64,000 nucleotides of DNA. It comes from Isoetes taiwanensis. Taxonomy: Eukaryota > Streptophyta > Lycopodiopsida > Isoetales > Isoetaceae. Shown here one piece after another: positions 34,085 through 45,289 of the stretch. Each line of letters starts with the position of its first letter. Within the stretch, counting starts at the first letter, position 1. Under the pieces are notes generated by a model. It worked only from the letters and a program-made list of their open reading frames with translations, was not told the DNA's origin and made no database searches. The position numbers were made by a program, and so were the translations under genes. The DNA is taken from contig JAJEKV010000053.1 in assembly GCA_021234155.1 (NCBI GenBank), forward strand, positions 5,426,488 through 5,490,487, written 5' to 3'.

Positions 34085-35469
34085 TTGAGATCCTCAAGTA
34101 ATTAGTGCGGGAAGGATCTTTCCCCTGAGACCCCACCTTTGAGTCCCCTAAAATTCATTCGTCATCAGCGACATCACGGGGATCGCGAAGACAATTATGG
34201 CCTCTGCATATTTATTGCCGGTCACATGCATGAAGAATGTGGCAATGCTTATCAAGAGATCGGTTCTTGAGAAACTAGGTGGTGGTTCATCATCATCGAT
34301 GCTATCTGCGAGGAAAAGCGTGTACCTAGATCCTTTGTAGGATCAATTTCTTCATCTGCATCGACTTTGCCTCTCTGATTCTACATTCGAGGGTCGGTGA
34401 TGGAGTAGCTAAATCAATGGCATGATATCTTATATCTGCCAAGGCCATTCGATAAAGCGTGCCCACCCTCTTCAATGTTGTCGGCGCCATTACATGGAAT
34501 CGCAAGGATGTGGGTAGGCACTCTGACCTCGGTAACTTACCTTTGCTACGTTGAGTGCGTCAACATTCTTCCCATGGATGCAAGTTCTATTCGTGGACAC
34601 CCTTACCAACCCGCGGTATTATTGCGACAAGGTTCACCATATTCTCTGTCTTTGCTTCTTTGTTTGTAGGGGGCGGGCGGTCGACTTGAGTGCGATGATG
34701 TTGTGGAGGGACTACTAGGCAAGTTGGGGTATCCGGTATCGGGCGTTCGATGACACGGGTGAGGCGGTTTCACGATATTTTACTTGATTTGAGGCCATTC
34801 GATAAATGTCCCCCGGCCCGGCAATGTTATTGCTCTGCGCCCTCACACGGAATGGGAAGCACATGGGTGGGCACTATGGCTTGATGACCTCCCGACCACA
34901 TTGCACCATGGAATGTTCTGCCATGCGAGATGGCCTCTATGCAATTCATGTCCCACAGCAACTACCACATCCCCATCGACAAGATTTGCGAGGGGGGGCC
35001 TTTTCTGTAAAGTCAATACACATACATACATGTTAAAGACATGCAACCCTCGATGACATATACTTAGTAAAAATAGCGAAAATGTAAAAGAAATTAGGCG
35101 ACATGGGACAAATGGCGCGGTGCTCCATTCTGAAATGGCGTTGTCGCGCCATTACCTTTAAATGGCAAGGAAAATGGGCGCTTTTGCTCCATTTAAAAGG
35201 AAAATGGCGTAGTTGCTCCATTTAAAGAAAAATGGGCCATTGGCGAATTAAATGGCATCTTTAATCTAAATGCTATATCTAATAACTAGAGTTCACAGTT
35301 CCTATTAGTACAAGATTGACCAAGACATCAATTGTTGAGAACTTATCTCTTGAACAAGATAGAAGATCTATCTACATCCTACATCCTACATTTAACATAT
35401 TAAAACATTTAACATACTACTAAATGAATAGCCTCTAACACGGAGGTCATTGGCGATTCTGGATCGCCA

Positions 35470-35680
35470 TATCGGAGAATCGCTGAAGAATCTGGACAAG
35501 CACGATTAATACGGACAAAGTACGGACAAAGCGCTGAAGAATCGGACAAAGCGCTGAAAAATGAAGGCGAGTGCCACTAGAATGAAACCAAGCGCTGAAA
35601 GAATGAAGCCTGAAGAAAAAGCGGGCGCTGCGCTGAAGAAGCGGAAGCGCTGAAGAATGAAACAAAGGGCTAAAAAGCGG
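35470..35680. repeat. Minisatellite, second copy
   Basis: Same GCGCTGAAGAA / GGACAAAGC units as 25,680-25,890, with a different number and spacing of units. Confidence 0.7.
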
Positions 35681-36659
35681 TAGCAAAAAGAAGACAAAAT
35701 GACCAAAATTTGGCATTGCCGCTATCGACTAAGGAACCAACATCTAAGGCGGAATAGGCGTCGGAGAAGGCGCCCTGCTTTGTCGACCAAGTGATCGAGG
35801 CGCAAATACCTACGAATATTGAAAGCGGGCGAGGTGCATAAAATCGCAACCCTACGGGTCGATGATGCGCCTCTCTAATGACCATGTCGCCTCTGACAGA
35901 GGACGGTGGCTTGCGCCATTATGAAAGTGGGACAGGCGGGCAAATTCAAAATTCAAAATGGCGGGCTAATTCAAATTTTTAAATTTGGCGGGCGACAAAT
36001 CTAAGGCAGCGGGTGGGAGGAATGACTCAAACTACTTAAAATTTATATTGTGAGCGTCGCGGGGGGAGGCGGACGGGGAAAAATTCAAATTTTTAAAATT
36101 TGGGTAATGAATGGTAGCGGGGAAAAATTCAAAATTTTCAAAATTTGGGAGGCAGGGCCGAGGCGGGCAAATTTGGGCGACAAGGGCCGGGCGGGCAAAT
36201 TTGGAGAAGCCAGCGGACTTTCTTTCCCAGACTTTTCTTTTCTTTTCTTTAGTCCATTTTTCATTTTCAATTTCATTTGCTCTTTTCTCTCCTCCGCCTT
36301 AGCCTTTATTTGACGCCTAGCGCCTTACACCTCTCTCCTATTCAAACATTTTCTCTCTCTAAGCGCTTTGTTGATGGGGGCCTTTCGAAAAAAAAAAAGT
36401 GGAGTAGGATTTACTCTGGTCTGTATTTTTTATACTTTTATACAATGGCGCAATCTTCGCTCAAAATCCAGGAGCCAGGCTCAGGTTAGTATCTGTTGTT
36501 TCTATTCTTATCGATTTGTAGTGTCTTGGCAAGCTGTAATGGGTGAATGGCATCATTTCGATAGGAGAGGGTGGGCTTGTGGCGGCCCTTACTCCTATAG
36601 TTTATGAAATGGCCTTGATCAGCGCCATTTCTAGAAAATCTGTTAATATTCTTGTAGAA

Positions 36660-36900
36660 GCGGACCCATAGAAGAGCAAATGTCGCAGCTGCGCCATTTA
36701 GTCTAAATGGTTTTAGAAGGCGATCCACAATAGAGCAAATGGCGCATCTGCGCCATTTAGTCTAAATGGCGCACCTGCGCCATTTGCTCTAAATTTGCTC
36801 TAAATAATGGCAGGTGCGCCATTTGCCCCATAATAGAGCAAATGGGCAGGGTGCCATTTAGTCTAAATGCGCCCTGCGCCATTTAGTGAAAATGCCGATT
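36660..36900. repeat. Dense AAATGGCGC...GCGCCATTT inverted-repeat array
   Basis: Six or more alternations of GCAAATGG and GCGCCATTT words over 240 bp, each pair able to form a hairpin with a short loop. Copy 1 has lost most of this array together with the following exon-like stretch. Confidence 0.8.
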
Positions 36901-36949
36901 TCTTTGTTTTTATCTTTCTTTATGTCATTTTTCTCTCACCATACTTACC

Positions 36950-39500
36950 TTGCTTGGCTAGTGCAGAAGAAATGGAATGTGGTGACACCGGAGCATAGTC
37001 CTAAGCTGAAAGATCTTGGTGTATGGAGATTGTTAGAGCCATACCCTCAATTGAGTGGCTGGACCCAACCAAAGGAGACAGAGAACTTTGCCTCCTTGTC
37101 GATGTCAGTGCAGTGAAGAAGGAGCTTTAAGTAGTGGCCCGGATAGGCATCATTGTTTTTATGAGAGAAGTCAAAACAAGGAATGCTTGACTTTCTTGGT
37201 TGCCGCGGTAGAAGATCAGGTCCCTTTGGCGGCGTGATCTCTTGCATGGATTGGCGATTGCTACGAGAAACTGCCAATGATGGAGTCGGCATAAAGGACC
37301 AAAAAGCTTTGTCGGCCGGCCAAAAGGTTGGCCATTTGCCATCTTATGAGTCAGAGCAAAGCGGATATCAAAGGCCGCGGTAGAGATCCTCGAGGAGGAT
37401 TCGGTATTACGGCGGCAATGGGCATGTCCAAAAACTTCGGTGTCCTACATTGTAAGAGCAAAGCTCTCGGGCAACTTACCCGGCGGTAATGGATAGCGGA
37501 TGGGTGGCTGGGAGATCTGGAGAAAAGGTGTAAAAAGTAAACCGACCACCAAAGGCAGAAAAGGAACAAAAATAGGTGGAGGTGGTGAAGTACAAAGGGA
37601 GCCAGAACAAAGAAGGAGATGAGAAAGGGGAGCATCGGGGATGAGAAGAGGGATGAGGGCGATGCTCACAAACATGATTCTCTGTGAAGTCCCTTTGGGA
37701 AACTGGCGATAGTGATCGCACTATTAGTGACAATAAGGAGGCTACAAAGCACAGAAATGTAGCATCCACAGCAGGTAGCATTCGACAAAGAGAAAACGAA
37801 ACCAAAGCACAGACAAGGGCCAGGAAATTACAAAAGATTGCAGATCCCGGAAGTGCCCAAGGAACTAAAGATGGGCCGTGGCCGAAGAAGAAATGGCGGG
37901 AGGAAACCCTAAAGAAAATACAAAAGCACGGCCACATGTTTCCCCTTTGAGTCACATACACAGGAAGAATATCTATACGGGATCTAGAAGAGGCCCCACC
38001 TAATATGACCCCAGAGTTATTAACCCCGAGCATGTTAGGAGGCTCTGTAAATCATTCGCTGAGGATCCACACCCGGTATTCACTCCAGCAGATGTGGTGC
38101 CCTTTGATCCGAATACAAAGGAGTTCTTTAGAAATTTGGTCGCGGGAATCGATCTAATTCGGAAAAGATATTATATTATCAATGGTAATCACCGGTCTCT
38201 GGCTTTGCTTTCATTTCGTAATGCGATAAGTTGGGGACGAGAGGATGCTAAATTTGAGCTCGGCAAGATCTATAGCTATAGAATATCTGAGGAGTTCTTT
38301 ACGGGAGATCGGTGACACGGACCTTCTTATTTCGGTGTGGATGTGAATGATATAGTATAAAATGTCTTCAAGGAACCATATGTGGATCGGATCCACCATC
38401 TCATAAGCGATGCTCGAGTCGCGGAAGACCAGCTCCTGGCGGTAAAGGGCGATCAAGAAGTGGAAAGTACAAGGTGCGTTCGTTTCCTTAGCCATACATT
38501 TATCCGAAATAGGCGGGTGCGCTATTTCCATCAAATGGCGCTGGTGCGCCATTTGATGGAAATAACCGGCATCATTGAAAATTCTAACATCGCCGGTTCT
38601 CTTGCGGCACTACCTTGAAATGGCGGACAAGATTACGAGGGCAAACACAAAAAAGGATGTCAATCGGTTTGTCTTCATGCCAGATGATGTCTATGCACTC
38701 TTCCGCCAGATGTGGAACAAATGGAGGAGGGGAGAACTTAAGGACAATAGGGTCAAGCTATAGTAATCAATTTTGCTAAAGACAAAGATTACTTCAGTGA
38801 CAACTACCTTAGATGCATGAGGGGCTTGGACTATGATGATTGTAGAAAGGTCCTCGAAGAAGCATTAAGCGGGGATATATACGTCAAAGTCACCTCTCCA
38901 GTTACAAAGGCGAGAATTTCTTTAAGGCGGTAGCGAGACTTAGTACTTGCTTACATGAAGAAGGAGATCTTGCACTATTTTTTGCGGATCAAATTGGCAT
39001 TAAGTACAAGAAATTCGAGGACCTGAGGAAGGCCACCGACCATTTTTCAGATAATGCACTTCTAGCTTATGGAGTATGACACCATAAGTGGGTACAAGAA
39101 GGAATACTCAAAGAGGGAGTTGGCAGGGTATGGAGGGAGAATATCTGGTGCATAAGCAGATTGGTCCTGCAACTGCGTTCTACCTTGTTGATAAGCTCTG
39201 CCCTCTAGGTAACATCGTACTAGATTTCTTCTTTACGGTGGAGCCTTACATGGGGCATGCCTTCATGTAGGAAGAATCGATTGCATCGTATGAGCATGAC
39301 TTGGAAAGATGAAATGCATATCGGGCATTACGGGTAGGGTCGAGCGTCATGTACCCACGGCTTGACCCAAAGGCCATTGACCAGCGCCAAAGCGAAGTCT
39401 TGACTTTGAAAGATGGTGAATCTCAGAAGGGGGCAGATGAAGAAGCTTCTCATACAGAGAAAGGTGAGGCGTCGGGCCAAGCTGGGCGAGCATGATCAAA
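36950..39500 (+). pseudogene. T1 cargo gene with ParB/sulfiredoxin-like segment (copy 2, better preserved)
   Basis: The region opens with an acceptor-like TAGTGCAG and KWNVVTPEHSPKLKDLGVW, absent from copy 1. Frame 38,004-38,315 is open for 104 codons: RVINPEHVRRLCKSFAED, TPADVVPFDPNTKEFFRN, IRKRYYIINGNHRSLAL, KFELGKIYSYRISEEFF. The order 'NPEHVRRL...' helix then 'iiNGNHRSLAL' matches the two signature elements of ParB/Srx-fold domains. Later pieces read VFKEPYVDRIHHLISDARV (38,370-38,430), YLEMADKITRANTKKDV (38,608-38,660), NYLRCMRGLDYDDCRKVLEE and DQIGIKYKKFEDL. Frame changes and possible introns prevent a full model. Whether it is a captured host gene or a transposon protein is open. Confidence 0.5.
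38523..38564. repeat. Perfect 19-bp inverted repeat (hairpin), second copy
   Basis: Arm TATTTCCATCAAATGGCGC, spacer TGGT, exact complementary arm. It sits inside the cargo-gene region, as in copy 1. Confidence 0.9.
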
Positions 39501-40070
39501 TTGACATGATAAAATTAACTGGATGATTATGAGAAAGTCTCGATGAACACTTGACAAAGACTATTAAAAAATTCTATCTGTTTTGAAAAATTGTATCTTA
39601 CATAATATTTCTATTAATATATATCTACATGGTCTTAGAAAATATGTATTTATCTATTGCAAAAATGGCGAGGAAGCACTATTTGCTTGGTCTTCACGTT
39701 AGGGCAAATAAGCGCGATCGCGCACTATTTGCTCGCTCTACGTTAGTAAATAGCGTGCACTGCACTATTTGCTTGCTTTCACGTTAAACAAATAAGCGGC
39801 GCTGCACCATTTGCTTGCTTTCACGTTAAAAGCAAATGGCGGCGTTTGCGCTTTTCCTCATACTTTCTAAGTAAATGAAAGCCATACTTCTCTTCGACAA
39901 CTAAAACCCTTATTTGTTTTATATTAAATGTAGCGGTTTTGCATGACAAACTGGTTTCTTTTTAAGTAAATAGTGCCATATCTAGCCATAAATGTGTGAT
40001 AAAGCGGGAAGAAGCCGATTTCGAGAAATTGGAATCACGAAATTTCCAACTTTAATGAAACTTCTGCTTG

Positions 40071-42122
40071 CATGGGGTTCAAAGCGTCCACTGGAGGCCT
40101 CGGATCACGGTCCACGAGACCTTGAGGCTGCTACCACGCAAGTTCATACTCACGGAGGACAAACTTCAAGAAAAGCACGAGGCTCTTTTACGGGCGTGAG
40201 GATCTCAGAATGCTCGGGATGGAGACCAGCACGCTGGCGATCAGCAGGGCTCGATTACAAACCACCATTCGAGGGAATTGTTGGAGCGGAGAATAAGACC
40301 AAGGATACCCTCACGGGTGACAAGGAGAAAAGACATTGCTAAAGCTTCGACACCACTGTATCTTGAAGCTTTCTCACAATTACAACACGCAAAGCACATG
40401 GACCTCCTTGGCGCGTGATGCTCGCATCACCTCTTTAGAAGCTTCCCTTTCCCGCGCCGACCTCTCGACTCACGCCTCTCAAGATAAACTACGGAGGCTA
40501 AGAAGCGAAGATCATTGATGATGCGAGAGATTGCACGCTTGACTCCATACTCTGGGCAATCCTCTTCACATGCCGCGCTTTTTCTCATAAAGCGGGTCCG
40601 TGATGAGTCCGTCTTACATTAGAAAAGGAAAACCCGGATCCGTGACCTTGAACATCGGCTCCGGCAATTTTGTTCAATCAGTAGAAGGCGCTCAAAATAA
40701 GCGGGAAGGATATATTGATATTGCTACCAACATCCCTACGGACTTCTCTACTCCTTCCGGTTATCCCGGACTATGTGGTTGCCCGCGCCACCTTTTCCTT
40801 TTGAAGTGAATGTGCGGCAAATGGCGGGTTCATCATGACCACTCGCGGTCGCGGATTTTCTCTGGATCTGGGCGGATCTCTGCGTGGAAGACAAGGGTTT
40901 ATTTTTGTGCCCTCTTAGTCTTTGATCTTTCGGTTACGAAGTTCGGTTGAGTCATCTTAGGAGTTGTTCAGCCAATGGCTTATGTTTTCCATGATTTCTA
41001 CCTGGCAGATATACATGATAAATTTCAAGATGAGGCACATCGTGTTTTTCGAGGCAACTCCCATGCTGCTTAGTTGTTATTGCCCACCAACCAGTATTTC
41101 AAGGATCACGCTCAGTCTCAGGCCTTTGAACAAAAGTACATGCACGAACTTGCTCGTACTTACCTCGTGGCGGTGAAACATTGGAGCAGTGCGGAGGAAT
41201 TTAAAGCGCATCGAGGGATCTTGAGTTTGCTCAAATTTATATCACGACACTTGGGAGGCTACAATCAATTGCGTGGCCTTACGGGCGACAAGACCATCCC
41301 AACGGGTTGGGTCAATCCTCTTGTCTATACTCCACTCTCTGCTTCAGAGTGGGACCATTGGTGTCGTGCCCTTGATCAGGATCTTGTTCGTGAATTCAGG
41401 GACATGGCTCAGCAACCCACGCCCACGGGCATGGCTCCCTCTCCATATGCTTCCTTAGGATTCCCTCCACGCCCCCGGTTTCTCTCTTCTGAATGGCGTC
41501 TTCACTTTTGGACGAAGGTCTTGGATGGCCACGCTGGGTGGACTCCGCCTCAGATCTCGACGGATCTCCGGTGGGATCCCCGTTTTGTCAGACGTTCCAA
41601 TTGGGAGGATGGTGCCACCTTGGACACTACGCAAATTGGATCTATATTGCTAATGGCGTGGTTGGCAGCGGCCAGCGATGCTCTTCATGGCCTTGATACC
41701 TTCTTGCGAGAATGCCGCGCAGCCAACCTCACGGACCCTTGAGTTCCGTCGCTGGCTTACCCGTGCTCTCAAATGCATCCTGGTAAGCTCCTTAAATCGG
41801 CAGCGTCCTATCTTTTATTGCAACCCGAATGCGGTCGGTGCCGGTCTTCAGACTGTCTTCTCATGGAGTGCCGGTTCGTTTCCGCCCGGAAGCCCATGCT
41901 GCCACGGAAGACATGGTGCACTCTAAATTCCTCATTGATCACGAGATCACGCCCTTGGGCTCAACACTCCTGATGCTCTTCAAACATGCCAGGACCTCAT
42001 TGGCAAATACCATAATGGTGCCCGTCCTCATTCCCGTGAGGATCACTTTCAAACTGCTGGCTTCCCGCCCTCGGAAACACTTCCTCCTTTTCTTCACTCA
42101 CGAGTGTCGTTTGGTGGGGAAG
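40071..42122 (+). pseudogene. ORF-X C-terminal half, copy C
   Basis: Colinear with 29,976-32,025 but with more frame breaks in the coiled coil. The stretch 40,970-41,640 reads well: AYVFHDFYLADIHDKFQDEA, WDHWCRALDQDLVREFRDMA, WDPRFVRRSNWEDGATLDTT. It ends at a TGGTGGGGAAG polypurine tract before LTR 4. Confidence 0.6.
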
Positions 42123-42705
42123 TGTTAGTCTGTGCCTCACATGGGACTATTCATGCATCTGACGGACCAAGTCAAGGCCAAGGATCCACGGCCGAGCCGC
42201 GGTCGGTCGTCAAAGGCCCAACAGAAGACCAGCGGACCCGCGAGACAAAGACCCCTTTGGCGTCAAGAGGCCTTTCGGACAAGTGACGACCCGTCACCGC
42301 CAGCGTCGGCGTCGGCGTGATTCGAGGCACTTCAAGAGGCACCGCCCGGCATTCCTGCAAATCGGGCCTCCTTCCGAGTCGCAGAGATCGGTCGAGTGTC
42401 TATATTGGGCCAAAGGCCATTGTACTATATATATGAGTAGAGCTAGCACATGAGTTTTTAGATGAGTTTTTGAGTCTTATCTCATTTTCTTTGTCTTCTC
42501 TCATTGGAGAGCTCATGTATTCTTATGATATCAGGGGAGTTCATTGCTTGACCATTGTTCTCTCATTGTGTTTTCATTTTCTCATTGTTCTCTCATCGTT
42601 CTTTTGCAAATCCCGCGTGCGGACACGACTACCGGATCCTCTGTTTGATCCACGGGTCCTCACAGAGGGTCATGTCTTGCAGAGTTCGAACCTGGACCCA
42701 AAACA
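42123..42705 (+). repeat. LTR 4, 583 bp, outer 3' LTR
   Basis: Full-length relative of LTR 1 (TGTTAG... to CCCAAAACA) with several small indels at CAG/CTG words. Immediately followed by the 3' part of the LINE ORF2. Confidence 0.88.
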
Positions 42706-43193
42706 CACAGGCGAGACAATTGAACATTGTTTCATGCATTGTCTGCAGAACTCCGTCGGTATGGGAACAAAGTGAAGGAAGTGTTTGGGACCTCTTTACG
42801 GACAAAGAGCTTTTTGTTAGGCTTATATCCATCATCTTGGCCAACTGAATGGAAAGTTGCTCTGAACTTATGTAAAGGATGGCTCATATGGCTAATATGG
42901 AAGAGGCGGAGAAAATTAGTATTCTCCCAAGAGTATATTCATTCCAATAGCCTAGGGCCATCTTTAAAGCAGAAGATTCGCCAATATCTTATAGCATTTG
43001 AAGAAGAGGAGTGGGCTTCTCAAGTCCACGACTCTCTTTTATCGTTCCTATAAAAGCTTCAAATCCACAGCTAAGTGGTTATCCCTACATAAACAAACAT
43101 GTTGTGTAGGCGTATGATATCACTTGGCATACGTATGTAATTGATGGGCACCAATTAATATATTTCTGATCTTTCAAAAAAAAAAAAAAAAAA
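42706..43193 (+). mobile_element. 3' end of the split LINE, with poly(A)
   Basis: Completes the zf-RVT motif (ETIEHCFMHC) and the ORF2 C-terminus, including LCKGWLIWLIWKRRRKLVFS, with a stop at about 43,053. A short 3' UTR and an 18-base poly(A) (43,176-43,193) follow. Orientation and reading order match the piece ending at 12,251. Confidence 0.85.
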
Positions 43194-45289
43194 TCCATGC
43201 TGCTAATGTCTATTTGAGGAGCCATTTATTTTATTTTAATGGGTGCAGATTCTTAATGGGATGTTTTCACCTGGTTTTGTGGACCATTAGTGTGGGGAAT
43301 ATTCTCAAATCAAGAGTCCCTAATTTTTTGTATGTGAACACCACAAGTTCCAATGGTGCAAAATAGACCAATGGTAGGTGCCACAGAAATGAAAAAAATG
43401 CAAAACCCATTGAAGCAAAAAAAAAAGGAGGGGGGCGGGTCCCACCAATGGTCCATCGAATAAGCAGGCCAGCTATGGGATCTTTGGAATGAATGCTCAC
43501 GCTAGTGCTAATAGGTCGTCTATAAGCTGCAGAATCAATTGATTATTACTGCTGGCCGAGGGCTAACACTTACTTCAGGAAACACCGAGACCCAGCTCCA
43601 GAAAGCACAACTCCGGAAAGCACTTCAGAAAACACAACGCTCATCAGTTGCCCTGGCAGTCTCTTTCATTAACCGCCAACAAAGATGCCCAGAATGAAAG
43701 AGAGCAAGAGGATTCGAACCTCCAGGCCCCAATGGCCTCATCGCTTTCAACAAGCGAACAATGACTTTCCGGGTATGCTGGTTTGCCTTTATTTCTTCTT
43801 TGTAATGGCTGCCCTCTTCTGCCACGATCCGTGAGCGGCGAATAGAACCTAGGATGCAAATAGAAAGCAGCATGGGGTCTTATCCACCGTGCATTACCTT
43901 CCTTCTTTCCAATCATGCCAAAGAAACCCATGCTGAACACACAAGAATAGCAATTTGACCTCTAAATGAAAATAAGCTGCTCCAGACGGTTTCGAATATA
44001 ACGCATGGGAGGAATCATAGTCCCCACTATTGCGCTAAGCTCCTCCCACAGTACGAAACAAATTGTGGAAACTTAATATGCTTTGTATTATATATAAGTT
44101 ACAAATAGTATATGATCAGGCAAGGAGTAATTAGATGACATATCACATTGTCAAGTTATGTACTCTAGACTACCTCGTCTTGTATGTCTATTTATTATGC
44201 AATCCAACCATTAGAATATGTGAGTGGTATCGTAACGTTCCCACATAATATCTATTGTTTAAATTTGGTTTTTCGGCAAGCGGAAAACTTTTTGGAATTT
44301 TTTCTTGGGCGGTTTTGTATAAGGTTAGGGGGATTATTGACATCGAAAAACATCCTCGATTAGCCAAAAATGAGAAAGCCAAAATGACCTCTAGGTGCTT
44401 TCGACATGGAGGATTTGAGCTATGACATCGGCATGGAAGATCTAGCGACATGGGAGACATGTGGAGGAGCCCGAGCAGGACAATAGGAGTTCCCCAACCC
44501 CCCCTCCCCCCCCATGTGGATGCAGATGCACTGCCTTAAATTGTAGTGTTTCTCTGGTATTCTCTATGGCCATTACCCGTCAGTTTTGAGCTTCTTAATG
44601 GCTCTTTTTGAGGCTCATTCAAAGATTCTGCATACATGTCTGATCATTTGATTGCCGAAGAAAAATATTATAGAGCCCATGCAAATTTAGCCTTTCTCAG
44701 ATTTAGCTATTAGTAACATCATTTTTGGGCTTGAGCAATCTTAATAGTATAGAAGTAAAGTGGCAGGTAAAAAATCATTCTTTTATTTTGTTTTGATCCT
44801 ACAGATGTAGTGACAAAAATTTAGATTTCTCATTTTTAGTGTTGGGAAAAGAACCTGACGAAATGTGGCAAGGGTTCAAAGTTTGAGGTTCAAATCATAG
44901 TGTAAATCTTGCCCCCATGTCTTTTTTGCCAATGTTTTGGATTTGTTCACTTATCTTATTCACTGTCATAGCTACAGGAACATCTAAACCATGCTTGAAT
45001 GTGCACATCTGCAATCATTCTTCAACATTTCTCACCAAACTTCCCCCCCTTTTTTTTTGCTTTCTTACATGCTGCCGACATTCGTTCTCCTTTGGAACAT
45101 ACTCACTCTGCCATGCATATGAGTAGTGGAGCTCAAATTTTTATTCTTCTTGATGATGTAGGAATTGATGTGGTTCAATTTTTGTGAGATAGGTCTGAGG
45201 ATGTTGGCAATTGGGACAGGTATATATCATGTATTTTAAAAGTAGATGAATGCTAGAAACTTTAGATTATTTAGCATCTGATAGTCCTG
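43194..45289. other. Intergenic or intron DNA between the LINE and the gag fragment
   Basis: No supported protein gene. It contains a possible SINE (43,690-43,780), a cytosine-rich run at about 44,495-44,513 and otherwise AT-rich sequence. If the RHM gene was once intact, this would lie on its 3' side, but no further RHM exon was recognised. Confidence 0.4.
43690..43780 (-). repeat. Candidate tRNA-derived SINE head
   Basis: On the minus strand a perfect pol III B-box (GGTTCGAATCC, 43,720-43,710) lies about 30 bases after an A-box-like TTCGCTTGTTGAAAGCG (43,758-43,742), the spacing of a tRNA gene. Cloverleaf pairing fails: there is no acceptor stem and the anticodon loop lacks U33. A tRNA-related SINE is therefore more likely than a tRNA gene. 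The 3' end and target duplication were not defined. Confidence 0.35.

Larger units (their letters stand above)
32311..42396. repeat. Second unit of a roughly 9.8 kb direct tandem duplication
   Basis: Colinear with 22,561-32,310: transposase relic, minisatellites, palindromes, ParB-like cargo, T1 right end (about 40,039-40,070), ORF-X C-terminal half and LTR start. Unit lengths are 9,750 and 10,086 bp; most of the excess is about 350 bp at 36,740-37,150 missing from unit 1. The joint shows a 6-bp microhomology, GGCCAA. The T1 copy here lacks its left 2.5 kb, and the ORF-X N-terminus is not repeated, as expected for a tandem duplication or an assembly overlap. Confidence 0.8.

Noticed and set aside
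43690-43780. tRNA gene on the minus strand (GGTTCGAATCC T-loop)
   Set aside because: No 7-bp acceptor stem can be formed and the anticodon loop lacks the conserved U33; a SINE fits better.
44188-44460. Minus-strand ORF of 90 codons
   Set aside because: No recognisable sequence or supporting context; consistent with chance.
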